In this document: positions 11,603-20,114 of the stretch, piece by piece | Layout of the letters: each line of letters opens with the position of its first letter | How positions within the stretch are numbered: position 1 is the first letter of the stretch | Source of the DNA: Roseovarius sp. M141 | Lineage (GTDB): Bacteria > Pseudomonadota > Alphaproteobacteria > Rhodobacterales > Rhodobacteraceae | Reading direction: 5' to 3' | Assembly (NCBI RefSeq): GCF_024355225.1 | Contig: NZ_VCNH01000008.1 | Location: 2,294,001 to 2,358,000 of the forward strand | DNA length: 64,000 nt | Program-made: the position numbers and the translations under genes | The notes under the pieces: generated by a model | What the model was told of the DNA's origin: nothing | The model's input: only the letters and a program-made list of their open reading frames with translations | Databases searched by the model: none

Positions 11603-12321
11603 TGCATCTCCTTCACATCACAGGCAAGGCTGTAACCACCGCCCCAGACAGTGGTAATCAGCGCCGGCCTGGTCGGGTCAAGCTCGATCTTGCGGCGCAG
11701 GCGGCTGACCTGGTTGTCGATGGTGCGATCGAACACCTCTGCGGCCCGGCCCGAAGTCATGTCGAGCAATTGTTCACGGCTCAGCACGAAGCGCGGTCGT
11801 TCCAGAAACACCGTCAGCAGGCGGAATTCGGCGGTGGTCAGCGCGACCTCGACGCCATCGGAATCGGTCAGGATGCGGTGGTCGGTATCGAGCACCCAGC
11901 GGTCGAATGCCAGCCTGTGCCCGGCAAGACTGCCGCCCGTAACTTCGGTCCGATCGGACCGGCGCAGGATAGCCTTGATCCGGGCCAGCAACTCGCGCGG
12001 GTTAAACGGCTTGGGCAGATAGTCATCCGCGCCGACCTCCAGCCCGACGATCCGGTCGGTGTCATCGCCCAGGGCGGTCAACATCAGGATCGGGATGCCG
12101 CCCTGCGCGCGCAGGCGGCGACACACCGACAAGCCATCCTCGCCGGGCATCATCACATCCAGCACGACGAGATCGAACTCTGCGACCTTCATCGCCGCAT
12201 CCATCGCTACGGCATCCGCGGCAGAGGTTGCGCGCATGCCGTTCTTTTCCAAATACCTCACCAGCGCATCGCGGATTTCGCGGTGATCGTCGACGATCAG
12301 AATATGGGGCGGACGGGTCAC
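11599..12321 (-). CDS. OmpR-family response regulator
   Basis: Cytoplasmic regulator of 240 residues: receiver domain with acidic pair Asp11/Asp12, phosphoacceptor Asp55 (VLDVMMPGEDG) and the conserved Lys in YLPKPF, followed by a winged-helix DNA-binding domain (DRTIDNQVSRLRRKIE, TVWGGGYSLA). The GTG at 12321 is chosen because GGAGG lies upstream; a frame running to 12459 would add 46 unrelated residues. It is translationally coupled to the kinase gene. It is divergent from the EF-hand gene, so the 12322-12505 gap, which contains a perfect 9-bp inverted repeat, is a likely target region. Confidence 0.92.
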   Translation of the reverse strand: MTRPPHILIVDDHREIRDALVRYLEKNGMRATSAADAVAMDAAMKVAEFDLVVLDVMMPGEDGLSVCRRLRAQGGIPILMLTALGDDTDRIVGLEVGADDYLPKPFNPRELLARIKAILRRSDRTEVTGGSLAGHRLAFDRWVLDTDHRILTDSDGVEVALTTAEFRLLTVFLERPRFVLSREQLLDMTSGRAAEVFDRTIDNQVSRLRRKIELDPTRPALITTVWGGGYSLACDVKEMQ

Positions 12322-12453
12322 GATCTTGCCTCCTGATGCTGACCTTGGCCGAGACAGCAACCCTGCGCGCACAGAAATTATTTTGCAAATCCCTGCTTTG
12401 CCGGTCCTTGCGACAGTTTGATACAAATTACCCGTCTGCCTGACAAACCTGTG

Positions 12454-12480
12454 TGACACCTAACCTCCAGATAGGTGTCA
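12454..12480. promoter_or_regulatory. Perfect inverted repeat upstream of the EF-hand gene
   Basis: TGACACCTA (12454-12462) and TAGGTGTCA (12472-12480) are exact reverse complements separated by nine bases. The site is 25 bases before the EF-hand ATG and about 130 bases from the regulator start. It could be a regulator operator or a 5'-UTR hairpin. No T-run follows, so it is not a terminator. Confidence 0.6.
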
Positions 12481-12505
12481 TCGCAATCAGATCTGGAGAG
12501 ACAGA

Positions 12506-13006
12506 ATGAAACGTTCGACAAAATTCGCCCTTGCAGCCGTCGCCGCTCTTGGCGTGGGCGCCGTGGCCATGCCGGTCATTGCCCAGCAAACCCATATGCA
12601 GCATGGCGGCAAGATGGGCGGCGATATGGGGATGATGGGAGGCCATCACGGCATGATGGGTGGCACAATGGGCATGATGATGGGCGCAGGTCAGAACCAC
12701 ATGATGGCCATGTTCGACACTGACAAGGACGGAACGGTCAGACCCGAAGAAATGACGGCTGGCATTCAGGGCGAACTCAAGACCTATGACGCTGACGGCG
12801 ACGGAACCCTGTCGCTGGACGAATTCGCCTTGATGCACGCCGCTCATACCCGGCCGATGACAGTGCGCGCTTTCCAGATGCACGACGCGGACGGTGACGC
12901 GCAGGTGACGGAAGCTGAAATGGCCGCGGCGGCCGCGATGATGCAAGGCCGTATGGGCGGGCAACAGGACGGCATGCCGGGCAAGGGTATGATGGGCAAC
13001 AACTGA
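12506..13006 (+). CDS. Secreted EF-hand protein, Met/His-rich
   Basis: A 166-residue exported protein. The signal peptide spans residues 1-26 (cleavage near VIAQ). A Met/His/Gly-rich stretch (30-66) follows, then three EF-hand loops at residues 71-82 (DTDKDG), 95-106 (DADGDG) and 127-138 (DADGDA), and a Met-rich tail. EF-hands would bind calcium; the Met/His segments could bind copper in the periplasm. The ATG at 12506 has a GGAGAG site. It is the first gene of the rightward arm of the copper island and divergent from the two-component system, a common layout for a regulated target. The exact role is unknown. Confidence 0.85.
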   Translation: MKRSTKFALAAVAALGVGAVAMPVIAQQTHMQHGGKMGGDMGMMGGHHGMMGGTMGMMMGAGQNHMMAMFDTDKDGTVRPEEMTAGIQGELKTYDADGDGTLSLDEFALMHAAHTRPMTVRAFQMHDADGDAQVTEAEMAAAAAMMQGRMGGQQDGMPGKGMMGNN

Positions 13007-13017
13007 TCCGCTTTTTT

Positions 13018-13047
13018 CCGCCGATCGGACAAGGTGCCGATTGGCGG
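13018..13047. promoter_or_regulatory. Strong stem-loop between the EF-hand gene and the small membrane protein gene
   Basis: CCGCCGATCGG (13018-13028) pairs with CCGATTGGCGG (13037-13047) with a single G-T pair in an 11-base stem and an 8-base loop. A T-run lies before the hairpin on the plus strand, so it does not have the form of a plus-strand terminator. It may serve as an mRNA processing or stabilising element between the first two genes. Confidence 0.45.
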
Positions 13048-13078
13048 GGACAACTCCAACACAGATCAGGAGGAAGCG

Positions 13079-13195
13079 ATGATGAATGGCCATGGTATGG
13101 GTTTGGGAATGGGCTTTGGTTGGCTCTGGATGATTATCATCCTTGTGCTGGTCGGCCTCGCGATTGCGGCGCTGATCAAATATCTGCGCAAATGA
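13079..13195 (+). CDS. 38-residue single-pass membrane protein
   Basis: A very short gene supported by a strong AGGAGGA site (13068-13074) at correct spacing from the ATG pair at 13079/13082. The product starts with a Gly/Met-rich segment (MMNGHGMGLGMGFGW), followed by one hydrophobic helix of about 20 residues and the basic end KYLRK, which predicts an N-out, C-in topology. It lies 16 bases before the DUF302 gene in the same operon. The Met/His-containing N-terminus would face the periplasm and could touch copper. I do not recognise a named family. Confidence 0.7.
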   Translation: MMNGHGMGLGMGFGWLWMIIILVLVGLAIAALIKYLRK

Positions 13196-13211
13196 ACCGA
13201 AAGGAATTATA

Positions 13212-13598
13212 ATGGACTACACGATCAACCGCGTGATAGCGGACGCCGATTTTGACACCGTTGATGCGCGCACCCGCGCAGCATTGACCGACAAGGGCTT
13301 CGGCATCCTAACCGAAATCGACGTCAAGGCGACGATGAAGAAGAAGCTTGACGTGGATATGCCGTATTACCGCATTCTCGGCGCCTGCAACCCGAAGATG
13401 GCGCATCAGGCGATCGGCATCGAGCCTCGGGTTGGAGCAATGCTGCCCTGCAACGTCATCCTGCGCGAAATCGAGGGCGGAGTGGAGGTCAGCGCCGTCG
13501 ACCCGGTGGCGTCGATGCAGGCGATTGACAACGCCGAACTGACGGCTGTCGCGAGTGATGTCCGCGACCTGCTGGCAAAGGCCGTCGCGGCGATCTGA
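13212..13598 (+). CDS. DUF302 family protein
   Basis: A 128-residue protein of the DUF302 family, small alpha/beta proteins often found in metal-resistance and sulfur-oxidation clusters, with no established reaction. Family features are seen: MDYTINRVIADADFDTVDAR at the start, the LTEIDVKATMKKKL helix, the core YRILGACNPKMAHQAI with a single conserved cysteine, and GAMLPCNVILRE with a second one. There is no signal peptide, so it is probably cytosolic. The TVP38 gene starts 1 base after its stop. The two conserved cysteines are candidates for metal or thiol chemistry. Confidence 0.88.
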   Translation: MDYTINRVIADADFDTVDARTRAALTDKGFGILTEIDVKATMKKKLDVDMPYYRILGACNPKMAHQAIGIEPRVGAMLPCNVILREIEGGVEVSAVDPVASMQAIDNAELTAVASDVRDLLAKAVAAI

Positions 13599-13599
13599 G

Positions 13600-14274
13600 A
13601 TGAGTCTGCGCGCTATCATTCTCCTGGCGATGGCGGTCCTCGGGATTGTCTTGCTCGGCGTGTGGCAGTTCGCGCCGTCGATATTCACAGAGGCACGCGG
13701 AGTGATGGAAGGTGAGCGTCTTGAGATGCTGGTCGCGCGCGCTGGTCTCTGGGGGCCGGTTGTCATCGTCACGCTCATGACCATCGCGGTCGTGGCCAGC
13801 CCGATCCCCAGCGCCCCGATCGCGCTGGCCGCCGGGGCGGCCTACGGGCATCTGTGGGGCACCCTGCAGGTGGTGATCGGTGCCGAACTGGGGGCGCTGA
13901 TCGCTTTCGGACTGGCACGGGTTTTGGGGCACGATGTCTTGCGGCGGCTGTTCGGGGACCGGCTGGACACCGGGCTGCTCGGGTCGCAGACCGCCTTGAC
14001 GACAACTGTCTTTGCAAGCCGTCTGATGCCCTTCGTGTCCTTCGACATGATCAGCTATGCAGCCGGGCTCAGTCGCCTGCATGCTTGGCGCTTCGCGCTC
14101 GCGACACTCGCCGGAATCGTTCCGGCAAGCTTCCTGCTCGCCCATTTCGGTGGTGAGGCGGTTAGCGGAGACCTTGGCCGCGCGACGTGGGCTGTGCTCG
14201 GCCTCGGGCTCGTGACGGCGTTGCCGCTGCTTTGGGTGGTGACGCGGAGAAGGCCTGAAAAGGGAAATCCATGA
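13600..14274 (+). CDS. TVP38/TMEM64 family (DedA-like) membrane protein
   Basis: Polytopic inner-membrane protein of 224 residues with about five hydrophobic segments. The core pattern of the TVP38/VTT family is present: ASPIPSAPIALAAGAAYG, then GAELGALIAFGLARVLG, and the later RLMPFVSFDMISYAAGLS. The family is linked to lipid scrambling and envelope homeostasis, and copies are found beside mercury and copper genes. The start at 13600 is 1 base after the DUF302 stop, and the 3' end overlaps the APC permease gene by four bases (ATGA), so all three are cotranslated. The substrate is unknown. Confidence 0.88.
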   Translation: MSLRAIILLAMAVLGIVLLGVWQFAPSIFTEARGVMEGERLEMLVARAGLWGPVVIVTLMTIAVVASPIPSAPIALAAGAAYGHLWGTLQVVIGAELGALIAFGLARVLGHDVLRRLFGDRLDTGLLGSQTALTTTVFASRLMPFVSFDMISYAAGLSRLHAWRFALATLAGIVPASFLLAHFGGEAVSGDLGRATWAVLGLGLVTALPLLWVVTRRRPEKGNP

Positions 14275-15581
14275 CGGAAAGCAATTACGAGAAGAACAGC
14301 ATCACCCTACCGGGTGCTGTAGCCATGGGGACCGGCGTGATGATCGGCGCGGGTATCTTCGCGCTGACCGGCCAGATCGCCGAACTCGCTGGGCCGCTTT
14401 TCCCGCTGTCTTTCGTCGTCGGTGCTATCGTGACCGCATTCAGCGCTTACACCTACATCAAGATGTCGAACGCCTATCCGTCGGCGGGCGGCATCGCGAT
14501 GATCCTTGAGAAGGCCTACGGACCGACGACAGTGGCGGCAGGCGCCTCGCTCCTTATGGCGCTGTCGATGGTCATCAACGAAAGCCTCGTCGCCCGCACT
14601 TTCGGCACCTACACGCTGCGGGCGTTCGGTGGCGATGCCGACAGCATTCTTGTTCCGATTCTGGGCGTCGGGCTGATCGTCTTCGCCTATCTCGTGAATG
14701 CCTCTGGCCCCCGTTCGGTCGGGCTTTTCTCCATTGTCATGGCTGTGCTGAAGGTAGGCGGCATCGCGCTGTTCGGTGTTTCCGCGCTTTGGACCAGCGG
14801 TCTGTCGTTCGAGGCGACGGGCGGACACGCCGACGCCACCGGCTTCGTGGCATCGGTCGCGCTGTCGATCCTGGCCTTCAAGGGCTTCACGACCATAACG
14901 AACAGCGGCGCGGAGGTCACCCACCCGCACCGCAACGTCGGCCGGGCCATCATCCTGTCCATCGCGATCTGTGTCGTCGTCTATTTGCTGGTCGCCTTTG
15001 CGGTCGGGTCCAGCCTTCCGCTGGACCGCATCGTGGGGGCCAAGGACTACGCACTGGCCGAAGCAGCCCAGCCCGCGCTCGGTCAAACCGGCTTCTACCT
15101 GACAGTGGCGTTGGCGCTTGTAGCAACGACCTCCGGTCTGATTGCGAGCGTTTTCGCCGTTACGCGGATGCTGGCGATGCTGACCGACATGAAGATGATC
15201 CCGCACAGCCATTTCGGAATGCCGGGCACGATCAAGGATCACACACTGATCTACACCGTGGTCATTGCAGCCTTTCTGACGGTCTTCTTCGACCTTAGTC
15301 GGATCGCCTCTCTCGGAGCATTCTTTTACCTGGTGATGGACATTATCATCCATTTCGGCGTTTTCCGTCATCTGCGCGCCGAGATCGGCGCACGTGGCTG
15401 GGTGTTGCTGACGGCCATCGCGCTCGATGCAGTGGTGCTGGCCGCATTCGTCGCGATGAAATGGCAGTCCGACCCGCTGATCGTCGTCATCGGCATCGTC
15501 GGCATGGCGCTCGTTTTCCTGTTCGTGCGGGTTTTCCTGGCAGGTAATCCGATCAAAGCGGGAAATCACGATCCCCATTGA
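14271..15581 (+). CDS. APC-superfamily amino acid permease
   Basis: A 436-residue transporter with about 12 transmembrane helices. The APC signature near the N-terminus, ITLPGAVAMGTGVMIGAGIF, contains the unwound-helix GAGIF motif that binds the amino-acid backbone; AFKGFTTITNSGAEVTHP is the matching helix-6 segment. It is coupled to the TVP38 gene by ATGA and precedes the copper ATPase by 68 bases. An amino acid permease inside a copper operon is unusual. It could import a copper-chelating or thiol amino acid such as histidine or cysteine, but nothing in the sequence fixes the substrate. Confidence 0.88.
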   Translation: MTESNYEKNSITLPGAVAMGTGVMIGAGIFALTGQIAELAGPLFPLSFVVGAIVTAFSAYTYIKMSNAYPSAGGIAMILEKAYGPTTVAAGASLLMALSMVINESLVARTFGTYTLRAFGGDADSILVPILGVGLIVFAYLVNASGPRSVGLFSIVMAVLKVGGIALFGVSALWTSGLSFEATGGHADATGFVASVALSILAFKGFTTITNSGAEVTHPHRNVGRAIILSIAICVVVYLLVAFAVGSSLPLDRIVGAKDYALAEAAQPALGQTGFYLTVALALVATTSGLIASVFAVTRMLAMLTDMKMIPHSHFGMPGTIKDHTLIYTVVIAAFLTVFFDLSRIASLGAFFYLVMDIIIHFGVFRHLRAEIGARGWVLLTAIALDAVVLAAFVAMKWQSDPLIVVIGIVGMALVFLFVRVFLAGNPIKAGNHDPH

Positions 15582-15589
15582 GAAATAGC

Positions 15590-15624
15590 TTGAGCTTCCA
15601 GCGACAGGACACCTGAGGCTGGAA
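15590..15624 (+). promoter_or_regulatory. Candidate copper-ATPase promoter with inverted repeat
   Basis: TTGAGC at 15590-15595 resembles a -35 box. It is followed directly by TTCCAGC (15596-15602), whose exact reverse complement GCTGGAA is at 15618-15624. MerR-type copper regulators (CueR/HmrR) use inverted repeats containing TTCC/GGAA just after the -35 box, but with a closer spacing than the 15 bases here. The element lies 26 bases before the ATPase ATG. No merR-type gene is in the island. Confidence 0.4.
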
Positions 15625-15649
15625 CGAATCAGATGAAAGTTGGCAAAAC

Positions 15650-17983
15650 ATGGAACACGATCATTCACACACGACGTCGAGCATTCCGGAGGGGGCCGAG
15701 ACCGCGAAGGATCCGGTCTGCGGAATGACGGTCGCGATCAGGGCTGACACGCGCCATGAGGAGTTTCAGGACAAGACCTTCCATTTCTGCTCGGAGAATT
15801 GCCAGACGAAGTTCAAGGCGGATCCGTGGTTCTATGCCTCGGGTCGCGCCGCCGGGCAAACCAAAGCGGCCCCTGCGGACGCCCAATACACCTGCCCGAT
15901 GCACCCCGAGATCGTCCGCGATGCACCCGGAGACTGTCCGATCTGCGGCATGGCGCTGGAGCCGATGTTGCCCTCGGACGAGCCCAGCGAGGAGCTCACC
16001 GACTTCACGCGCCGGATGTTGATCTCGTCGGTGGCGGCAGTGCCGCTGATCGTTCTGGCGATGGGTGAAATGGTCGCCCTGCCGGTGCGCGACTGGATCG
16101 GGCATCAGACGGCCAGCTATCTCGAATTCGTGCTGGCAACACCCATTGTGCTCTGGGCGGCCTTGCCGTTCTTCAAGCGCGGCTGGGACTCGGTGCTGAA
16201 CCGCTCGCCCAACATGTGGACGCTGATCAGCCTCGGTGTGGCGGCGGCCTATCTCTATTCGCTGGTCGCCACATTCCTGCCCGGCGTATTTCCGGATCAG
16301 TATCGGACGGGCGAAGCGGTCGGCAATTATTTCGAGGCGGCGGTGGTGATCGTGACGCTGGTCTTTGTGGGACAGGTGCTCGAGTTGCGTGCCCGCGAGC
16401 GCACCGGCGACGCGATCCGGGCGTTGCTGGACCTCGCGCCCAAAACCGCGCGGCGCATCCTGCCCGATGGGACGGAATATGATGCGCCGCTGGAAAACAT
16501 CATGGAAGGCGACCGGCTGCGGGTGCGCCCCGGCGACGCGGTGCCGGTGGACGGGACCGTGGTCGAGGGCCGCTCGTCTCTGGACGAAAGCATGCTGACC
16601 GGCGAGTCGATGCCGGTGGAAAAGGAGCCGGGCGATGCGGTGACCGGGGCCACGATCAACCACAACGGCAGCCTCGTGATCGAGGCGGGCAATGTCGGCG
16701 CCGACACCGTGCTGGCGCAGATCGTGGCGATGGTGTCGAATGCCCGCCGTTCGCGCGCGCCGATACAGGGAATGGCGGATCGGGTGTCCGCAATCTTCGT
16801 CCCGACTGTGGTCGCGGTGGCAATTGTCGCCTTCATCGTCTGGCTGATCTTCGGCCCGGAACCCGCGCTGGTCTTCGCCATCGCCTCGGCGGTGTCGGTG
16901 CTGATCATCGCCTGCCCCTGCGCGCTTGGGTTGGCGACGCCAATTTCGATCACCACGGCGGCGGGGCGCGGCGCACAGGCGGGCGTGCTGATCAAGGATG
17001 CCGAGGCGCTGGAGCGCATGGCGGCCGTTGATACGCTGATCGTCGACAAGACCGGCACGCTGACCATGGGCAAGCCAAAACTGACGGATACCGTGGTGTT
17101 GGGCGATCTGCCGGAATCCGACCTGCTGTCTCTTGCCGCCGCGCTGGAGCGCGGCTCGGAACACCCGCTCGCCGAGGCGATCGTCGAAGGCGCCGAAGCC
17201 CAGGGCGCCACGCGTCAGGAGGCGGTGGGTTTTGAGGCCATCACCGGCAAGGGCGTGCGCGGCAAGGTCGGAGGCCGCATAGTGGCGCTTGGCAACGCCG
17301 CAATGATGCAGGAGATGGGGCTGGACACGGCAAAGGCCGAGGCAGAGGCCGACACCCTGCGCGCCATGGGCAAGACGGCGATGTTCATCGCGGTCGATGG
17401 CGCACTTGCCGGCATCGTGGCCGTGGCCGATCCGATCAAGGACTCGACCGCAGAGGCGATCGACGATCTCCATGCCCAAGGGCTGCGCATCATCATGGCG
17501 ACCGGCGACAATGAGCGCACGGCGCAGGCGGTGGCAGGCAAGCTGGGTATTGACGAGGTGCGCGCGGGCGTGTTGCCCGAGGCCAAGAAAGATCTGATCG
17601 ACGAAATGCGCAAGGCCGGTCACAAGATCGCCATGGCGGGCGACGGGGTGAATGACGCCCCTGCCCTCGCTGCGGCCGATGTCGGCATCGCCATGGGCAC
17701 CGGGGCTGATGTGGCGATGGAAAGTGCCGGCATTACCCTGCTGGGCGGCGATCTGATGGGCATCGTGCGGGCGCGCAAACTGGCGCGCGCCACGCTGCGC
17801 AACATCAAGCAGAACCTGTTTTTCGCCTTCGCCTACAACGCGCTGGGTGTGCCGATAGCTGCCGGGCTGCTCTATCCTGTCACCGGGCTGCTTCTGTCGC
17901 CGATGATCGCGGCGGCGGCGATGAGCCTGTCGTCGGTCTCGGTCATCACCAACGCGCTCCGCCTGCGGCGGGTTGATCTATAG
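15650..17983 (+). CDS. copA: Copper-translocating P1B-type ATPase
   Basis: Inner-membrane pump of 777 residues that exports Cu(I). The N-terminus is His-rich, then has a YHS domain (DPVCGM at 21-26, FHFCSENC near 44-51) and a heavy-metal-binding domain (YTCPMHPE ... [10 protein letters not shown], 80-104) in place of classic MxCxxC modules. Transmembrane metal site CPC is at 422-424, phosphorylation Asp466 in DKTGTLT, then the HP motif (SEHPLAEA), TGDNERTA and GDGVNDAP. Ag+ may be a second substrate. It is followed by a truncated chaperone gene 18 bases later. YHS-containing pumps of this type are typical for alphaproteobacterial islands. Confidence 0.96.
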   Translation: MEHDHSHTTSSIPEGAETAKDPVCGMTVAIRADTRHEEFQDKTFHFCSENCQTKFKADPWFYASGRAAGQTKAAPADAQYTCPMHPEIVRDAPGDCPICGMALEPMLPSDEPSEELTDFTRRMLISSVAAVPLIVLAMGEMVALPVRDWIGHQTASYLEFVLATPIVLWAALPFFKRGWDSVLNRSPNMWTLISLGVAAAYLYSLVATFLPGVFPDQYRTGEAVGNYFEAAVVIVTLVFVGQVLELRARERTGDAIRALLDLAPKTARRILPDGTEYDAPLENIMEGDRLRVRPGDAVPVDGTVVEGRSSLDESMLTGESMPVEKEPGDAVTGATINHNGSLVIEAGNVGADTVLAQIVAMVSNARRSRAPIQGMADRVSAIFVPTVVAVAIVAFIVWLIFGPEPALVFAIASAVSVLIIACPCALGLATPISITTAAGRGAQAGVLIKDAEALERMAAVDTLIVDKTGTLTMGKPKLTDTVVLGDLPESDLLSLAAALERGSEHPLAEAIVEGAEAQGATRQEAVGFEAITGKGVRGKVGGRIVALGNAAMMQEMGLDTAKAEAEADTLRAMGKTAMFIAVDGALAGIVAVADPIKDSTAEAIDDLHAQGLRIIMATGDNERTAQAVAGKLGIDEVRAGVLPEAKKDLIDEMRKAGHKIAMAGDGVNDAPALAAADVGIAMGTGADVAMESAGITLLGGDLMGIVRARKLARATLRNIKQNLFFAFAYNALGVPIAAGLLYPVTGLLLSPMIAAAAMSLSSVSVITNALRLRRVDL

Positions 17984-18001
17984 ACAATTTCGGAGATACG
18001 T

Positions 18002-18130
18002 ATGAAGATCTTCCACATTCCCGACATGAGTTGCGGTCATTGCAAGGCAACGGTCGAAAAGGCTATCCACGCTCTCGACCCCGACGCGCGGATCGACATC
18101 CGACTTGGTGCGCCCGAGTTGAAACCGTAG
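18002..18130 (+). pseudogene. copZ: Truncated copper chaperone (CopZ/HMA domain)
   Basis: Starts like a copper chaperone: MKIFHIPDMSCGHCKATVEK carries the metal-binding MSCGHC loop in the expected place. The frame closes after 42 residues (…IDIRLGAPELKP), whereas intact chaperones have about 65 and continue with two further strands and a helix. The sequence downstream of about 18090 does not restore the domain in any frame, so this is a deletion or insertion breakpoint and not a simple frameshift. Directly downstream of the copper ATPase gene is the usual place for this gene. The fragment could still bind copper weakly but is probably not a folded protein. Confidence 0.75.
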
Positions 18131-18292
18131 CTGGTACCGGTGGGTCGGCGGGGTTTGATAAATTCGTGCTTCCCCATGACGTCGGCCTTACTCAGCACCG
18201 CCACAAACGCGCGTGGTCTTGACCGATGAAACCGGATGACATCCTCATCAAGGGAATGGAAATCTGCCGCCAAAATGCCGCTGTCGCCGAAC
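18131..18292. other. Decayed stretch between the copZ remnant and the DUF305 pseudogene
   Basis: No recognisable gene. A 42-codon plus-strand frame (18226-18354) and an overlapping minus-strand frame (18037-18351) are open but match nothing I know, and both overlap remnants of neighbouring genes. The stretch is best read as scrambled sequence at a rearrangement point that cut the chaperone gene. Confidence 0.45.
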
Positions 18293-18813
18293 CTATTCAG
18301 CCCTATCACGTTGTGTCCCCGGAGCAGCGTCGCCATTGGCTTCGATGTCACTGATGTAGCGCTTCATTTCGGCAATCTCGCCGCGCTGTGCCTCGATGAT
18401 CGCATCGGCCAAAGCCCGCACCCGCGGATCGGGTATATCTGCCCGCTCGCTGGTCGAATGGTGCGGAATCATCGCGCGCATCCAGGCGAGGTCTTCCACG
18501 GTCTCTTGGCTTCGCACGAGCCAAAGCGAGACGCCAAAGGCGAGGATGGCCCCGACGAAAATCGCGATGTGATGTTAAGGCTACGATTGGAGTACATACC
18601 CAGCATGAAAGCGAGCATGATCACCGCCATCGCCGCACCCATGTAAAGTGCCATCCACATCCGGGTTTGCGAGAAAAAGACATGGTCCAGCGCGTAGGTA
18701 TTGAGATACATCAGCCCGAACATCACCACGGTCGACGTACCAATCATCGCCGCGAAACGGCCGTATCCCATCCCTTTGCCGCCATTGTCCCGGTCTCGTT
18801 CGTGATGATCCAT
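18293..18813 (-). pseudogene. DUF305 membrane protein, frameshifted
   Basis: The N-terminal half is intact: an ATG at 18813 with an AGGAAG site, a hydrophilic start (MDHHERDRDNGGKGMGYG), then two transmembrane helices. At about 18567-18572 one base is missing; the frame runs off into unrelated residues, while the expected continuation (IAIFVGAILAFGVSLWLVRS, then AWMRAMIPHHS and RVRALADAIIEAQRGEIAEM) lies in the next frame down to 18293. After MIPHHS about four residues of the usual metal-site helix also look deleted. DUF305 proteins are periplasmic-facing, with Met/His pairs, and occur in copper clusters. Either the gene is dead or the base was lost in the assembly. Confidence 0.8.
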
Positions 18814-18963
18814 GATGTCTTCCTGTTGTTGCGTGCGCTCGGGCAATGACCCCTGCAAGGAATTAACGAACCAGATGGAATGCCGTTCCTTCGGTGGGTT
18901 CCTGGCAGGCGAAAAGGGAATACTGCCGCCAGGACGCGATCAGCACCGGGCATTGCACCCCGG

Positions 18964-19425
18964 TTATTGGCGTTCGTCCATCGCGTCATGGCGATCACGA
19001 ATTTCCGGCGGCCAGGTGGATTTGATGTAACTGAGGATGGAGAGGATCTCTTTGTCCGTCAGAATTTCATCATAGATCGGCATGTTCGTCACATAGCCCG
19101 GATCGTCGATCAGTTTGACAATGCCGTATTTGGTCAGGCGAAACAGAGTGTCGCTGTCGTGGTGCCACGTATGTCCGGTTTCGTCATGAGGCGGTGCAGG
19201 CAGCCGACCGTCCGGCCCCCGAATCCGCCAATCGGGCTGACCTTCGAGATTGGCTCCGTGGCAACTCGCACAATTGACCAAATAAAGCTCCGCACCAAGC
19301 GTCACAATCTGCGGATCGCTCTCTTGCAGCATGCCGCCAACGCCCTCCGCTGAACTATTCGCGAAAAAAAGAAGAGCACCCCCTGAAAGCCCCAGTCCCA
19401 AACCGATTGTCACTATCCATCGCAT
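18964..19425 (-). CDS. Class I cytochrome c
   Basis: A 153-residue exported haem protein with an N-terminal signal or anchor helix (residues 1-22), the haem motif CASCH near residue 54 and a later Met in the VTNMPIYDEILTDKEI segment as the probable sixth ligand. Single-haem proteins of this kind carry electrons in the periplasm. It lies in the same orientation as a second small cytochrome, the cupredoxin and the multicopper oxidase upstream, so it may take electrons from, or give them to, copper oxidation. The 3' end is 151 bases from the DUF305 pseudogene start. Confidence 0.88.
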   Translation of the reverse strand: MRWIVTIGLGLGLSGGALLFFANSSAEGVGGMLQESDPQIVTLGAELYLVNCASCHGANLEGQPDWRIRGPDGRLPAPPHDETGHTWHHDSDTLFRLTKYGIVKLIDDPGYVTNMPIYDEILTDKEILSILSYIKSTWPPEIRDRHDAMDERQ

Positions 19426-19573
19426 GTTTCATCCCTTTGAAATGCCGCGCCGTTCGAGGGGCCGAAGCTGATCGCGTCAAGGCAGATGGTCGCATCCTTG
19501 GCCGTATCAAGCGAGCCGTCGGGCCTCCCCGGACCTGCGAAGACGGCGGTATCGTGGTACGTATCTGCATTGG

Positions 19574-20014
19574 TCAATTGATCCCGTTTTCGCGCTGGAG
19601 CACCCGAACATAGGCGATGATGTTCAGCACGTCGGCCTGCGTGACACCCTTCACGGGAGGCATGTTGCCGAATTTCCAATGATGCGCGCGCACACCGTTC
19701 TGTGCGGCCAAAACGAACGCCATGTCTGCGTGGTGGCTGGGTTCGTAAATCTTGTGAACCAGCGGGGGTGCCGTCCCTTCTTTGCCTTGTGCGTTCTCAC
19801 CGTGGCAGGAGGCGCAAACGGCATCATAGGCCCGCTTTCCGATCTCTTCTTGTTCTGACAGTGATGCCGGCACTGTGACGGCGACCATCGCATCGCCCGG
19901 CAAGGGTGACGCGTTTCTGGCTTCAGTGCTCATGCTCATTTCATCAGGCTGCATGACATACCACGCCCCTGCAACCGCCGCGATCACAGCCAGCGATATC
20001 ATTCCCCATTTCAT
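19574..20014 (-). CDS. Class I cytochrome c
   Basis: A 146-residue haem protein. The first 20 residues form a hydrophobic signal or anchor; CASCHGEN (from about residue 90) is the haem attachment site, and FGNMPPVKGVTQADVLNIIAYVR near the C-terminus is the classic Met-ligand and helix segment of small cytochromes c. It is a different type from the neighbour at 18964-19425. It follows the cupredoxin-CusF gene by 100 bases, in the same direction. Small cytochromes like this are recurrent in copper islands of the family, but their electron partner is not established. Confidence 0.88.
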   Translation of the reverse strand: MKWGMISLAVIAAVAGAWYVMQPDEMSMSTEARNASPLPGDAMVAVTVPASLSEQEEIGKRAYDAVCASCHGENAQGKEGTAPPLVHKIYEPSHHADMAFVLAAQNGVRAHHWKFGNMPPVKGVTQADVLNIIAYVRVLQRENGIN

Positions 20015-20114
20015 CTCTATAATTCCTTCACCTTCAATTTACCATTGACCGGGCATCACCCGTCGGGCTGGGCCCGGAAGGGCACCGAAATTCATCGGCG
20101 CCCCTATCAGGACT

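Noticed and set aside
15665..17623. A 652-codon open frame antisense to the copper ATPase gene
   Set aside because: It is a composition artefact of GC-rich codons on the other strand: low-complexity Arg/His/Gln-rich product, no motif and no ribosome-binding site, against a fully motif-supported copA.
18226..18354. A 42-codon plus-strand gene starting MKPDDILIKG
   Set aside because: No family resemblance, no ribosome-binding site, and it overlaps the end of the DUF305 pseudogene and an equally open antisense frame.
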